Shown one piece after another: positions 1-12,400 of a stretch of 64,000 bases of DNA (position 1 is its first letter; the number at the start of each line of letters is the position of its first letter). Both the position numbers and the translations under genes were made by a program. The notes under the pieces are model-generated. The model did no database searches, was not told the origin of the DNA, and saw nothing but the letters and a program-made list of their open reading frames with translations. Source of the DNA: Blasia pusilla (taxonomy: Eukaryota; Marchantiophyta; Marchantiopsida; Blasiales); the NCBI GenBank assembly GCA_050084515.1, contig CM114271.1, positions 53,940,001-54,004,000 on the forward strand, written 5' to 3'.

Positions 1-869
1 TCTCTAAGAGTGGGAGATCTTAGAACCAAATTGTTCTTAGGATGAAAGTGGGATGGGAAAGTAAGGGATTTCTCCAAGTTCCACAAAGTGGAATACCACC
101 CAAACTTACACACTCCATCTTTAGTCGGGATGCATATTCGACCCAACTCTAATATTGGGACTTCAAGATCTCATGAAAGGTCAAGTTGTCAAGCAAGGAC
201 AACATGCGTGTTGATAACTACATTTCTTGATCCTTTTTTCTTAATTCTTTGAGGATATTTTTTTTGAAAAATAAGTTTTACTCAATTGTAACATAACTTT
301 ATATATATATATATATAGTCTAGATTAAAATTTTCATATAGTCATGATGTTCCCAAATTAATGTGATATTCCATTTTATTATAGTACTTCCATTGATTTC
401 CTCTCAATAATACAGATATTTTCTTTTCATTGGATTTTGTTTTAAAAAAATAGGGGGTCTCACTCACAAGGATCCCAATAGTAGACAATGAAATTTTGTA
501 TGAAATGTTTTTTCCTTGGGCTGTTGGAGATTCTCATGGTTGAAAACAATCTTCCATTAAGATTATAATGAAAGCCTTTGACCCTAAATATTATCACTTC
601 CAGAAGTTCGAGTTTGGTATGATATAAAATTTGAGAGTGCTTTAGTTGCACGACAATTCATCATAATTGAAAGCACCAAGCCTCAAAAAGTCAAGTTTAG
701 TTAAGCGGTAACACGAATACTGAGCTAACGTCAGTCCTAATCCAAATAAATACACTGATTAGTTTAAGTGAACTGACCTGTCAAGAGCCGTCCACATTTC
801 ACATCCCAACCCCCGATGGAAAGACGCACGGAAAGTCCTTCCTCTTAATATACTACTAATAAAAAGATA

Positions 870-1330
870 ACGCTAATCACGGCCTTTAATTTACGGAGGC
901 TGACGTGTGAAACACTGGATTCTATGACACACGTGTCACGTACGCAGCTCGTGCTTGAATGTCACGTCAGCAACTGACATTCCCAGCTCAAACATGACGG
1001 ACCGCCAGCGGGCGCCGTAGCCCGACCGTGCCTCGGGGCCTTGCTAGGGGAGGGCCGTCCTTGAGGCTCGAGTCTCATAGAAGGGAAGGGACTCTAGTCG
1101 AGGCGAGGCTTTGGTCGTAGGAACTGGGCCGGTCGCAGATCCCAAGTAAGGGAACTAGAATATTGTAAGTAGGCCGTAGCTACCCAGAGGACTCCGTAGG
1201 GACGGGGTCCTCTGGGTCCCAGGAAATCAGTTCGTTCGTTCGGCGTTAATGCCAACAACTACAGTACCGATCCTTCCAGCGAACTCTAGTGACTCCGTTG
1301 CCTCTACGGCAGCGACTCCTAATACTTCTA
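870..1330. promoter_or_regulatory. GC-rich patch with ACGT-core elements (possible promoter)
   Basis: This island is much richer in GC than its surroundings. It holds several plant ACGT-core boxes: TGACGTGT at 901-908, the palindrome ACACGTGT at 929-936 (G-box/ABRE type) and TCACGTCA near 960-968 (bZIP/as-1 type). That arrangement is typical of a plant promoter or 5-prime leader. No coding region follows it recognisably on either strand, so it could instead be part of an old transposon LTR. The functional role is inference. Confidence 0.25.
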
Positions 1331-2222
1331 CTCTTCGAGTAATCTCGTTTAGGGTTTATTGCTTGTGTGCTTTATCTATAATTGTACCCACTGGTTATGA
1401 AGGTGTTTATAAGAATTTTATTTTTTAAATAATATTTTATTTTTCCCATTGTCGTATTATGCGTCTTCTATTTTGGCTCATTTAAATGGCTTTAGATTTT
1501 ACTTATTCTATTTTCGTTGTGTTTGGACTTTCCCTGTCCGTTTCTCCATATTTCCGTTATTGTAAGTCTTTTTTTTTTGAATCTTCTGTTTTTTTTTCGT
1601 TTCTTAACCCATTTACGTTTGTTGTTTCTAAGTTCTTACTTTCTGCTTTTGTTAGAAGTTTGTATATTCGTTTTTTTTTATATAGTGTCTATCCATATCA
1701 CGTGTTTCTTTTTCACTTTTTATCATCTCATAGGTGAGAATAAATCTTTTTAATTTAAAAGGAATAAAGTGAGATTGTTTAAATTGATCAAGTAGCTTTT
1801 CAAAATAAATTAAGAATTCTTGATTTATTATCCCATGTCTTTTTTAAAAGATTTGATAGGATGTTTAATTCATGTTTTTTCAAAACTCCTCTTCATTTAG
1901 TCTATTATAATAAATTTATTAATGATTGAAGATTGTATTATGATCATATTCATCTGCACAAGTCACTTGATAGAAGGGCTACATACCATCTTAATTAAGG
2001 TTTGTGGTTTTCTCATGATTAATTTGGGTTGGTTGACCACAATGAATTTAACTAGAAAGGATCAAGATTCTTAGGGCTAGGGTCAAGCTTAGGATTTCTT
2101 GTACAAAACTTATATAGTTAAATAAAACAAATTCCCAATCAATCTCTTATTACATTCTTATATTGACGAGTATGTAAATCATATCCCATGATTATACTTG
2201 TTTAGTAATTTTATACGTAGTA

Positions 2223-2287
2223 TCAAAGTGATATGAGGGTATTGATTAAAACCTTTAATTTTAATCAATACTCTCATATCACTTTGA
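2223..2287. repeat. 65-bp near-perfect hairpin
   Basis: Arms of 29 nt (2223-2251 and 2259-2287) are reverse complements with one mismatch and a 7-nt loop. The arm begins TCAAAGTGATATGAG. Such a compact foldback could be a MITE core, a recent inverted duplication or a small-RNA precursor. No flanking target duplication is evident. Confidence 0.8.
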
Positions 2288-3553
2288 GAAAAGAGAGCAA
2301 AGAGAAAATACAATTCCAATCAAGGGCAAATATATTTAAGTTGGAGCTTAAGCTATGGGGGATTTCAATCTGAGTCTTGAAGATGGAGAAATTTGGAGGA
2401 AATTTGGAGGATCTTCTTAGATGTTTCAGGAATCGAGATGTCCAATTATTAAACCTTATTGAAAAAAAATTCTACATCTTTCTAAAATTTTCAAATTCAT
2501 ACAATTTTGACAGTCTACGCTATTGCAATTGTAATGTCAATATAAGGAAAATATAATTAGTGAAGAAAACCCATAAGTCTTGCTCTCTACATGCCAATTT
2601 AGACCAATTTCTTTAAGTAGTCTATCGATTTTAGCCAATTTTAGGTCAATTGCTTTATAGTAAGACTCTATGCTTCAATAAGAGCACAATGCAGCTTGAA
2701 ATAACCATTGTAAGAAGAATAATTCTTGATGGAATAGTAATTAAAATCAATAACATGCAAGAAGATATGGTCCTCCTTGTCATGTCCACATACATGTCCA
2801 TGTTCTCATACTTATGTCTATCCCTAAAACGGACATGTCCGTGTGGGCATAGTTACTCGCCCGGGCCGCCCCATCCACAATGTACGCCCACGCTCGGACA
2901 GACTACGCCCAGTCTAAGAACGCTTCACCCATTTTGTAGCCCACAACGGCCGCATTCGCCAATAGGCCCGATGTGGGCCAGTTTCTGCCCGCCTCCATTA
3001 ATATGAGCCCGCACACGGTCTCACGTCCCGAGCTCGCCTAAGCTAGTGTGGTACAGAAAAAACCTGTACGGGGGACCCATTGGGCATGTCCGTTTACGTG
3101 CACCCTTGGCTTGCTTCCCCTACATAAGATATCTTTTTAAGTCAAGTAGAACATGCTACAATTCATACACTCCTCAAGGTTGAGATACCAATTAGAATCT
3201 CCCACTCTAGTTTTCCAAAACCATCAAACATGATGCAACTATGGTTGGCTCTATCATTAGGCTAATCATTATCTTTAACGTTTGTTGGCATATTTATGGT
3301 AAATCTCACAATGACACAAGAGAGGCATCTAATCTCATTGTGTTCAAAATCTCTATTCGAAGTAATGAGGAGGAAGAGAGGGAGAGTATTCTCGCCTACA
3401 GATAATCCTCAAGTTTATTGGCCCTTCTCTCCATCCTAAGTATTCACCCTAAATCAATAATTTGGACTCATCTTGCCTAGCCCAAGCCAATAGCTTGGTT
3501 TAAGTCTATAGAGTTGGTTTCATAGTTTCGCACCCATCTTAACATTCTTTTAC

Positions 3554-3683
<130 letters not shown>

Positions 3684-4689
3684 CAAAACAGTCGCATGGT
3701 TGTTTTTTTTTTGGATTTTTGACTTGTTTCATCAGATGTCATGTTGCAAATCGAATTTATCCTCATGTGCTATCCAATTTTTTCAGAAGTTGCATCTACC
3801 ACCTTGGGCAACCATGTCTACCAAAGAAAATAACAGATTGAACAAGTTTTTGAGACTATTTTGTAGCTTGACCTTTCTCCCTCTCTTTCTATTCTTTTCC
3901 TTTTCGTGAGATTTCAATATGCAAAATCGAATTTGGAATGAGGGATTAGGATATTTTTGCACAATCTACATCTACATCCTTGGGCGACTTTGACTACCAT
4001 TAAAAAGAATAAGTATGACCAAGATTTTGATTCCACTTCACGGCTCGACTTGTCTCCCTCTCCATAAATCCGTTGTCTTAGAGATAGACGGCCTCGCAAC
4101 ATTTTTGTCAAATTCCGTCCCCATTTTCAAAGTCTCCCTACTTAAAACCCAATTCTTCGCTAAGGGGCCATAAGTTCCAAGAAAAATTGGGCTCCACTTC
4201 CCGGGACGACCGTACACCATGGAATGGGAAAAAAGAGAGGGATATTGGGACGATTTTCATGCTCTAACCTCTTACCCTCTCTTTTTTGTACTTCTCCCCA
4301 AATATCTCTCCCTCAAGGGGCTACATTTTCTCAGGAGAAATGCACACCCTATCTTACTGTTTTCCTCCACTCTCACTACCTAAAGCACATAGAGGGTAGA
4401 CTAGTACATTGAGTGAACATTGCACTCATGATTGCTAAAGAACAACCACTGTTAGAAACCTTGACGGAGGAGGTCCAAGACATCACCAATGTCAAGGATC
4501 TCTCCCCCAAGCAAACAGAGAGCAGGGACAACGGGCGATTGGTGAGATCAAATGGATGACACAGATTGATTGCACCAAACTCCTGCCACTACATCAAGAT
4601 AAAAATGAGGCACTGTGACAAGGGATGACTACACGCAATAGTCACACATTCAACCGAGGTTATACCATACTTGGAAGTGACATTCACCA

Positions 4690-6040
4690 CAAATCGGTTC
4701 TCTGAATTAGAACAAGGATGCTTCCTCTCACCTACATTGTTTGGGCTCTACTTTAACAAACTTGAGGAGGTGCTCTACGAAGTGAATAACGCTCCACCAA
4801 AGCTAGAACGTTGCGTCATCCCTGTGGTTGTATGCATATGATATAGTTATGATGTCTAGAATAGCACACCGGCTCCAACTTTATCTGTATGCACTCTCAA
4901 GCTTTTGCAACAAATCGGGCATGAGAGTCAACTTGTTGAAAACGAAGATAGTCATCTTTGGATCACAGCTTCCTACGGCACAACGATCACACGCTTTCAC
5001 CTTCATCCAGCGACTAAGAAGGGAGACTATAGAGATTGTGGATGAGTATATATACTTGGGGGTACAACTCAAACCCAACAACCAATGGAGAACCAATAGA
5101 AGTTGCAACAAGGTCAATGCATGATTAAGGGGTTTACACATGCTGCAATCCAACTGCAGAAGAATGGAACTGTGGCATACTCCACCAAAACTCCATCTCT
5201 TCATAGCTCTTGTGATCCCAACCATACTCTCTGCATCTGAAGTGTGGGGACCCAACCCCAAGGCATGGCCCCAAGGTCAAAAGGTCCCCCATAAACTCTT
5301 CATGCGATAGAGTTCAGGCATTAGGAAAACCACTCCCCACAACATCCTACTGGTTGAGTTTGGGGAAGTCCCAACGGAGATTCATGTTGATAGAAATCTA
5401 ATCACATTCCTCCAATACCTCCAAGATATCTGCAAGGACAATCCCAATCGTCTCTAAGCTAGAGCCTTTGAAGTTTCTAAACGTAGTGCAACTCTTGGGG
5501 CAAACATTGCTATTATGACTGCAAGGAGTGGCTTATGAAATGGGGAATCTCCATCAATGACCCGCCCACGGCCACCCACCACAAACCGTCTGAACAACTA
5601 CACAACAATCCCCACCAACGGGGATTGGCACCAACGACTTTGGGAAACCATGGGGAATACGTCTCACAAAAATAGAGAAAGATTGAGGCACTACCACACC
5701 CTCATGAACACTAGCAGATCCATGCTACAAGCCTCTTACATCTCTAATTACTAAGTTACGTCATTCATTAGCAAAATTCACATGTGGCTCACCTGACCTT
5801 GAGATTGAGAAAGGAAAATTCGCAGAGAAGAAAAGAGAGGACGGATTATGTAAATTTTGAAATTCAGGGCTCATTGATGATGGGTATCATTACCTCTTCT
5901 ACTGCACCTTTTACAATCACATAAGACTTGACTTTCCATATCTCTTTGCTCTCCCGGCCCTTTAGGTCTCCGAATTCATGGCTAGGTAGATTGCTAAATT
6001 CTTACATAATTGTACAAAGACTAGAGAAAATCACCCAAGA
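4690..6040 (+). pseudogene. LINE (non-LTR retrotransposon) reverse transcriptase relic
   Basis: Translated in shifting + frames, this stretch aligns with the second half of a LINE reverse-transcriptase protein. It reads GCFLSPTLFGLYFNKLEE (RT block 4, about 4708-4765), then YAYDIVMMSR (catalytic block 5, about 4828-4857), then LSSFCNKSGMRVNLLKTK (about 4890-4945), typical of this family. C-terminal pieces follow: FGEVP.EIHVDRNL (about 5357-5400), a cysteine-rich LCKFCNSGLIDDGYHYL segment (about 5850-5900) and a FALPAL..EFMAR..AKFLHNC tail (about 5947-6010). The catalytic YADD box is YAYD, so one metal-binding Asp is lost. Multiple frameshifts and stops make it a dead 5-prime-truncated copy. 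I saw no poly(A) tail or target duplication. Confidence 0.75.
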
Positions 6041-7082
6041 TATACCCTATAATGTGGAGGCTATGGTCCCACTAAGTAAATGTGGAGACCAGGGTCCCAC
6101 TTTGGCAACCTCTTGCTTATGTTGTGAAGGTGGCAAATTTTTAACAAAAAGGGCTAGTTGGCTGTCCAAAAGCAAGTAAGTTATCCCGATATCCGTGGAC
6201 CTTCTCTTATGACTTTCGGTTATTTTTTCGCAATTAGCACGAGTTGGTTAATAAACGGCCCTTGCACGCACTTCCATGAACGCAATGCACGGGTGCATTT
6301 CATACATTCCAGTCAACGGTACTTCCATGAATTAGGACAATGTTTTAGATAATAATTCCGTAAATAAGGTAGTACAATGTTTTAGACAGATTTATGTCGA
6401 ACATACGGATTTGGGAAGATAGTCTTACGAGACGGCGATATTGACAATGGTTTCATTCGAAAACCTCGTAGGCTACGCTGTGTATAGCATGCTTCGTGGT
6501 GGCGAACGGTGCTGGACTTTCCGTGTAGACTCGGCCAACGACTCCAACTCTGAGGTTTCGAGCGGAAGTGCGGTACTTCAGCCTTAACGAGAATTCGAAG
6601 GTGTAGTGGTTAACTGAGGTTGTCGGCTCTAAATCACTTACTCGGTAGAAGAGGACAACCTACCCGATGCGTTTCAAGATGATGGGCCCTTGAATCTGTT
6701 TTACATACTGACCCAGTTCGGATAAAATTATGTTATCACATGAGGCAACACTCACTGAAACATGGAACTTGCCCAGCATTTAGAGAAATTAATCACGGAA
6801 AGATTGAGAACTCTGAGAATCCAATCCGGTAGGTTGTGCCAGTCCCACTTCTTTACTCATACTCCGAGTGATATGGCAACGGGCACATCTTTTATTTGAA
6901 AACTGGCCACTGATCAATCATATTTTGCGGCTCTTTGGGCGCGGTTTTCTAAATTTCCACCCATGCTAGTAGCTTATAGGATTTATTTCTCATGTTAGAT
7001 ATACATATATAATATACGCGGCAGATGGTGGCACTGAGATATCTCTATAATCCTCACTGACACAGATGCTCAGCTCATATGC

Positions 7083-7107
7083 ATGCCGAAGGTGATTCCT
7101 TCGGCAT
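7083..7107. repeat. Short GC-rich hairpin
   Basis: Perfect 10-bp arms, ATGCCGAAGG (7083-7092) and CCTTCGGCAT (7098-7107), surround a 5-nt loop. It looks like a strong stem-loop, downstream of LUC7 on the minus strand. It could affect RNA structure if transcribed. Confidence 0.7.
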
Positions 7108-7640
7108 ATGCTGGTAACATGTGAGGTCGTTCAAAACATATCCTTGTCACTATACCCGTCACCTACAATTTCACATCTCCTACGACGGACATCTTCTCAC
7201 ATTTTACTTCACTAGACTGTAGACATCTCTCCAACAAAGCTCAATCCTGAAGAAAAAGCTGGCTAGGTAAAGAAAATCAAAACAATTTAAATCTGATGAT
7301 GAACAAAGTGCAAGACGGCTCGAAAGCTGAAAAAGGAGGCCAGAAGATTCTTATACATACAGGAAAAACTCAACGAGGCCAATATCTGCTTGTGCCTTGT
7401 GCTGCAGCCATTCGCAGGAATTGTCCTGATCAAGTTTGAAACCTACAGGCAGACTGGAAGCTCCAATATCTTTTCACAGTGAACTCGTGATGACAATGAA
7501 AAATGGAACAGAGAAGAACGACTGAAAGGAGTACGGTTCAGACAACTCAAGCCTCACCAATTTTCATCCGGATATCAAATGCTGACTTACCAAAAAATAG
7601 AAGAAATGCATAACCCATCAAAATAAAAAGACACGAAGAA

Positions 7641-7752
7641 GAAAACAAGTGATTAATGAACATGCCAATAGGAATGACAAATTGTAGAAATCAGCAGAAA
7701 ACAAGTGATTAATGAACATGCCAATAGGAATGACAAATTGTAGAAATCAGCA
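7641..7752. repeat. Perfect 2 x 56-bp tandem duplication
   Basis: Positions 7641-7696 are repeated exactly at 7697-7752; the unit starts GAAAACAAGTGATTAATG. Perfect identity implies a very recent duplication, or an assembly artefact. Confidence 0.9.
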
Positions 7753-9467
7753 TAGTGGTGCGTCTTGTCGCGAGCCAGCTCTCTTCTGATAACTAATACA
7801 TACTAATGATGGCTTACTTTTTTCTAATCCATTAAGGTCTAGTAGCTACCATCCTCAGACTTGGGCAGACACAGAAAGGGCATATGAAGGACACATAAAT
7901 CCCCTCTCCTTCAAATACAGAGTACTTGGGCAGGGTGAAGATGCTCTTTACATATACGCGAGTGAATGTAAGCGAGAGTTAAAGAATTGAATATACTTTT
8001 CTAAGAACAAACCTATTAACCCTAAGGTCCAATGGCACTGTCAGCTTAAACAATACCTACTTCTTCGCACTTTCAAAATCCACTGGATGTGCACTGGATG
8101 AGCTAATGCAGAAAAGGACACAAGAATCTATGTTTTAGATCCTTCTTCTGTCACCTGAATGATGAATATATACGCCTGTCCAGGACTCAAAGATGAGGCC
8201 TCAAGCCAAAGACTTTTAGTGATTCAGGACCTTCAAGAACATGATCTGAGCCTCCCAACACATTGTCACCAGAGGTATCAAATGAGTTCTTAGTACTTAA
8301 GGACATTGCTTCTCCGAGTCAATCTTTTAGGTCTGCCTTCAGGACTAAGCTAAGGTTTGGGGAGACATAGCTCTAGAATATTTGTGTCAAAATTCAAATC
8401 TCGGGTTCGGATAGCAGCATTTTACAGAGAGATTAGTGAATGATATCACCAGCTCCTTCACAAGGTAGGAAATGACCAGATGGCCATGGCGTTCTCACAC
8501 CAACTTCATAAGTGTTTCTGAAGAAATGAAAATTACTGAGTATGATAGCAGATATTTGTCTCTTGGGAATTACAGTTCCTTTTCCAAGTATGGATTGCAG
8601 TACTGGCCACATAATTTCTGCTCCAGCAATACATGTACTCAAAGTATCAAAAGGACGGGAAGAACAAAAATAACACTCCTTTTAGAGACGATTGGTACTT
8701 CTGATATCATATGTCTTATTACCAACCCGAAACTTAACCACAAGACCTGACATTCTGTTGTTCCAAAAACGTTTCTACATGAGAACAAAAAATCAGGTCC
8801 ACCTTTCTAACCCTCTTCTTTGATCAAAGGAACTGTGTTTAGAGTGTTGATGCATGTGGCAATTGGTGGATTTCTGTGCTCAGGAACTTCTATTCTTTCA
8901 TTGGATTCGAGAAACCTAAGACAGTCTGGGCTTGAATTTAGTTTCCTGAACACTGAGAGCTCATAAACTTTACATCTCGTGCATCCTCATTAGAATAACA
9001 AATACTGTTTGTTGTTTGTCGAGAGATCAAAACTCTCTATCCAGTTACTTTCATGGAAGACAAAGAAGAGACAAAACAACAGTCCAAACAAAAACCAGAC
9101 ACTCAATCCCAGAAACTAATGATCACAAAGGTGACCACAAAGCGAGCCATGCATGGCCTCATATGAGAGAATCACCAAACCATGTGATTGAGTGTAGCTG
9201 CTTATAGGTTGCAAGAAGCTACCCAAAATGATATATAAAACTTGCACCTTCAACGGTGCACAACAGACTAAGTGAACTATCAAATGAGCATCTTACAAAA
9301 CGTGTAGAAATGAGCACCTCTCCAGCTCACTGGATGCCACAATGTTCGTCCAGAGCAGCTCAAAATTAACAACGGCCGTAAATCAACTTCTTCACCAGAA
9401 TGCTCTTTGAGGGATTGATCAATGGCCAATTTGAATTTCGACCATTCAAGGGACTGGTCCCCACAAA

Positions 9468-12400
9468 TCAATAGCGGTCATACCTGTCATGCCGTCTGTC
9501 ATGACAAACAAAAGTTAGAACTTCTAGTTCTTAAAACACAGAACGTTATGACACTCACTAAGATCACACAAATTTGATAAACAATTTATTTATTAAAATG
9601 GTTCACTTTACTTCTTAAGATTGTCTACTTCAGCCACTTTCTCTTTCAGTCCTGATGATATCACCACAAGAAATCGCGGGACATAAACGTACCTGTGACG
9701 GTCTCCCCTATCTCCCCTTTCTTTCTCCCTTGAACGATCTCTAGATCGTGACCTGTCAATCCGGTGAAATAATTCAAGCAAATGAGCATTGAGAATCTTA
9801 TAAATAGAAATCTAGTAAATGAGCCTAAGAATTTACATCCCCAAAAACCTATTCAATATGCAATCCAAATCTTCACCTTCTTCTACGAGTATCGTAGTCA
9901 CGATCTCGATCTCCCCGATTTCGTCCGCGATCCCTCTCCCGATCTCTGTCCCGATCTCTGTCTCTCGAACGATAGTCACGTTCCCGCTCTTTCTCCCTCT
10001 CCCTCTCTCGTTCCCGTTCCTTCTCTCTTTCACGCTCTCTCTCCCGCTCTCGTTCTCCATCCTTTTCCTTCTCAACATCCCTACTTGATGCTCGAACAGA
10101 TCTTTCACGAGATTTTTCACGGGACCTGAGATTCCAAAACGTAATAATCACTTTCCAGGAATCTTAACACAATGATCATGCAATCTTTGATCTCAAATTA
10201 AACTTGACAGTAAAAGTATACAGAACTACCCTCCTACAGAACCAGACAAGGTCACCACTTTTCCCAATCCTCAATATGTGCATCAACTTACTTTTCATCC
10301 CCTGCATCAATATCTGGCTTTCGTAGCTTCAATCTGTCCTCCTGCAACCACCAGATCAATCCTTATAGACAGAGCCAACATTTGCTTCTTCATCCTCCAG
10401 AGACATCAGGGATAACTCTACACCTCAAAAGATGAGGCTGATGATGATAGGATTTCAAGCTGGCCTAGTGTATAAAGAGCAAAATGGGAAGGTGCAGACA
10501 AAACATAATTGCACACCACCAAAAGAAGTAGCATATGCTTGGTAACGTTTCTAACAGGAAACCCTCCCCCTTCAGATTGGATGCACCTTCTACAACATTC
10601 CATATAGTCCAACGCCATATACAAAACCTTACTGATCGTTCTGCATCCCTGACATGAAGACGAGTAAAGAGTACATCCACTTACTGACATACATTCACAG
10701 AGTGAGGCGTCTCAGTGGTAATCAGACAAGTCTTCAGAGATTAGGAATAAATCACAACCAAAGATGCATCCTCAGAGTCTGCACTTTGGATGGCAAGTAA
10801 CAACACACAAACCCAGACACATGAATAGCTGACCAACACTGTCCACGTTACTTATTTCTAAGCAAAATAAAGGGATTGATTAATTCTTAAGAGTGCATGA
10901 TCCTGGATTCTAACATTGCTGAGGTCTCATTCTTAAAATGCACTATCCTATGAACAAGATTCGGGCACCACGGATATTCCCAACAATGACACAGCGTGCC
11001 TCACACAAAGAAGAGTAAAGAGTACATCCAAATACAGATATAAACCAAGCTGGAAGAAACATGAAATAGAGAAAACAAAAAAAAAAAAAAAAACGTCGCA
11101 GGAAAGAAGTACCATCTCGCCTCCTCTAAGCTTCCATTTCATTCCCAAACTGAATCGAGATCACTTAAAAGAAATATTTCTCAACACCCCACAGAAATTC
11201 AAAGATGTTTTGAATCATCAAACCAGATGTCCTCATTTCCAATCTCAATATTCTGCAGCCCAAACCCTGCCATCATTTCAAGAGAATCTCTACAGGAGAC
11301 AAACATGGCTAGGACATTGCCACCTTTGAACAGTATCACAAGTATGAGAAAGTGTCAAGGTCTTTCCGGGTTGTTGGCATGACGCACACTTATGGATGTG
11401 ACAGTTCCCAGAGAGCCAAAGAGCAACAGGTGTCCGTGACCTGACTGGAACACATCCCCAAAAAGAGCTTTCAATTCCACCTTTTCCAGGATACATATCA
11501 ATCCATTTACAAACAGGAACTAGTAACTGAGCATGGAGCTTGAGATTTTTTAAGAGAACCAAGATTCAGCATCTCTAATTACACATCAAAACAGAAAGTG
11601 GAAGATGTTTATAGAAACATACAAGATACAAAGAGGATCCGTCAATCAGACTTCCTCATACACAAGGGAACCGTTTCTTTTGCAATTTGCCTTCCTCCTG
11701 ATGCAACCAAGTCTCAGTGACACAAACTTCCAGATTCCAAATGATTGAACCAAATTGGTAGGACACTCCCACTTGAGGTGAAATTTGTAATTCCATACTT
11801 TGCTCATCCACTAAGGGTGCTCAAGAAAACGACAGTGAGTGACCCCGAACAACCCAAATTTCTTCTCAGGCAGCAGGTTACATTAGACCTCTTCATGTGT
11901 GACCTGGATAAGGTGCAGTGCAATCCAAAGCACTACAACGACAAGACAATTTTGAACACCATTCTGGTATCAGAATGGCATGTAACAAATAGGTAGGGTG
12001 ATTCTTACAAAAATGCATCGAAGAAGCTGCTGGCAAGCATCAGAACAACCAGACCGCAGAAGAATTGAGTGGAAGAAGTTGGCTACTTGACAAAGCTGCC
12101 ACGTAATGAAACCATGAATTATAAGCCTGATGGTGACTCGTAATGAACATTACAATTAACTGTACCAGGAAAAAGATCCCTTGAAATCTCCTAACTAAAA
12201 GCTACTGTTACAAAACTCTCTAAAACAACTGCTACAAAAAGTACTCTTCAAAGGGTCCTTGGGTCAGTTTGTTAGGCTAGCACCACTGTTAGCCAGCTGA
12301 TTGTATATATTTACATATCTATATGCAATGTGTCCGCAAGCACATCATGTGGTAAAGCATGGCTGTAAGGATCTGAACCCCAACACTGTAAGAGAATAAA

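Larger units (their letters stand above)
6041..9467. other. Region downstream of LUC7, no recognised gene
   Basis: No domain is recognisable on either strand. The part adjacent to 9467 should include the LUC7 3-prime UTR. A GT-consensus just below 9300 (minus strand) leaves room for 3-prime-UTR introns, but I cannot place the poly(A) site. The region holds a small hairpin (7083-7107) and a perfect 56-bp tandem duplication (7641-7752). Confidence 0.4.

Noticed and set aside
9782-10129. Open + strand frames opposite the LUC7 tail
   Set aside because: They mirror the low-complexity Arg/Glu/Asp codons of LUC7 exon 12 on the minus strand, which fits the spliced gene in phase.
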